DNA from: Montifringilla adamsi
Taxonomy: Eukaryota > Chordata > Aves > Passeriformes > Passeridae
DNA length: 64,000 bases
Reading direction: 5' to 3'
NCBI GenBank assembly: GCA_017590115.1
Contig: JAGGNK010008737.1
Span: forward strand, 1 to 64,000
Position numbers and translations under genes: made by a program. The first letter of the stretch is position 1. Each line of letters begins with the position of its first letter. Under the pieces are notes generated by a model that saw only the letters and a list, made by a program, of their open reading frames with translations, made no database searches and was not told the DNA's origin. Positions 63,701-64,000 of this stretch are shown here, piece by piece.

Positions 63701-64000
63701 GTGTGGCAGTGGGGGTTTTGAAGCTCCTGTTGCAGTGGGTTTGAGTATGTTTAGTCTCTCACTGTCTGTTGGAGTGGTAGTTTGAAGATGTTTAGTCTAT
63801 GTCTACCTCCTGTCTAGCCATGGCAGCTAGAATAATTTCTCTCTGTCTGTCCCCAAAAATCCTGCCCCTAGTCTGGAAAATTCCCTGTCAGTTAAGGGTT
63901 TTTCTCTTTGCTATTGGTTTGTCTTTCCCGCCTCAGCTTATGTTTACAGTTAGTTTTCTGCTCTCTGTTACATAAAAGCCACTGTTTTCCCTGCTTCCCT
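63701..64000 (+). other. Unplaced, possible LTR start
   Basis: No coding similarity. A TATA-like ttacataaaagccac at 63970 near the window end may be the promoter of a plus-strand LTR running past the edge. Otherwise nothing recognised. Confidence 0.3.

Overview
This window looks like bird DNA, most likely a songbird (passerine). The evidence is CR1 LINEs, and LTRs of kinds I associate with passerine genomes, densely nested. I found no host gene, tRNA, rRNA or CRISPR. Nearly every stretch I can place is a retroelement or solo LTR, most of them broken. Such a palimpsest would fit a W chromosome, a germline-restricted chromosome or other heterochromatin, but that is inference. Family names rest on recognisable protein motifs, terminal TG/CA, target-site duplications (TSDs) and similarity between copies inside the window; no database was used.

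Layout. 1-3955: an env fragment, an LTR carrying a 47/58-bp minisatellite, a reverse protease/nucleocapsid fragment and several LTR pieces. 3960-8440: a nearly complete CR1 with ORF1 and ORF2. Positions 5135-8819 (CR1 plus an LTR start) are tandemly duplicated as 8820-13059; the second copy contains a further 558-bp tandem duplication and a short divergent tract. 12726-20172: ERV-1 (+), gammaretrovirus-like, with two LTRs, gag-pro-pol-env remains and a solo LTR in pol. 20173-27840: LTR pieces and an ERVL-type gag (ERV-2, minus) split by insertions. 27840-30572: ERV-3 (+), LTR, primer-binding site, leader and gag. 30741-36110: ERV-4 (minus), 3' LTR, env and integrase, with a 2.16-kb LTR inside env. 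36111-38305: LTRs and two CR1 scraps. 38306-45085: ERV-5 (minus), an ERVL-type provirus with both LTRs, gag, protease, RT, RNase H and integrase. 45446-51535: ERV-6 (minus), a second ERVL copy. 52194-58249: ERV-7 (minus), gammaretrovirus-like, hit by four LTRs, one nested in another. 58823-63385: ERV-8 (minus), relative of ERV-4. 63386-64000: further LTR sequence.

LTR families used below: X = LTR of ERV-4/ERV-8; K = short LTRs with 6-bp TSDs (16974, 54261; related 36111, 39706, 42756, 49456); L1 = LTR of ERV-5; L2 = ~1-kb LTR at 49550; L3 = 2.16-kb LTR at 32763; L4 = LTR at 56336; E = LTRs at 55217 and 59108. All viral genes carry stops, frameshifts, deletions or insertions, so none appears able to act alone. 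The sequence mainly records serial insertion, tandem duplication and probable gene conversion. I did not find a new gene system.
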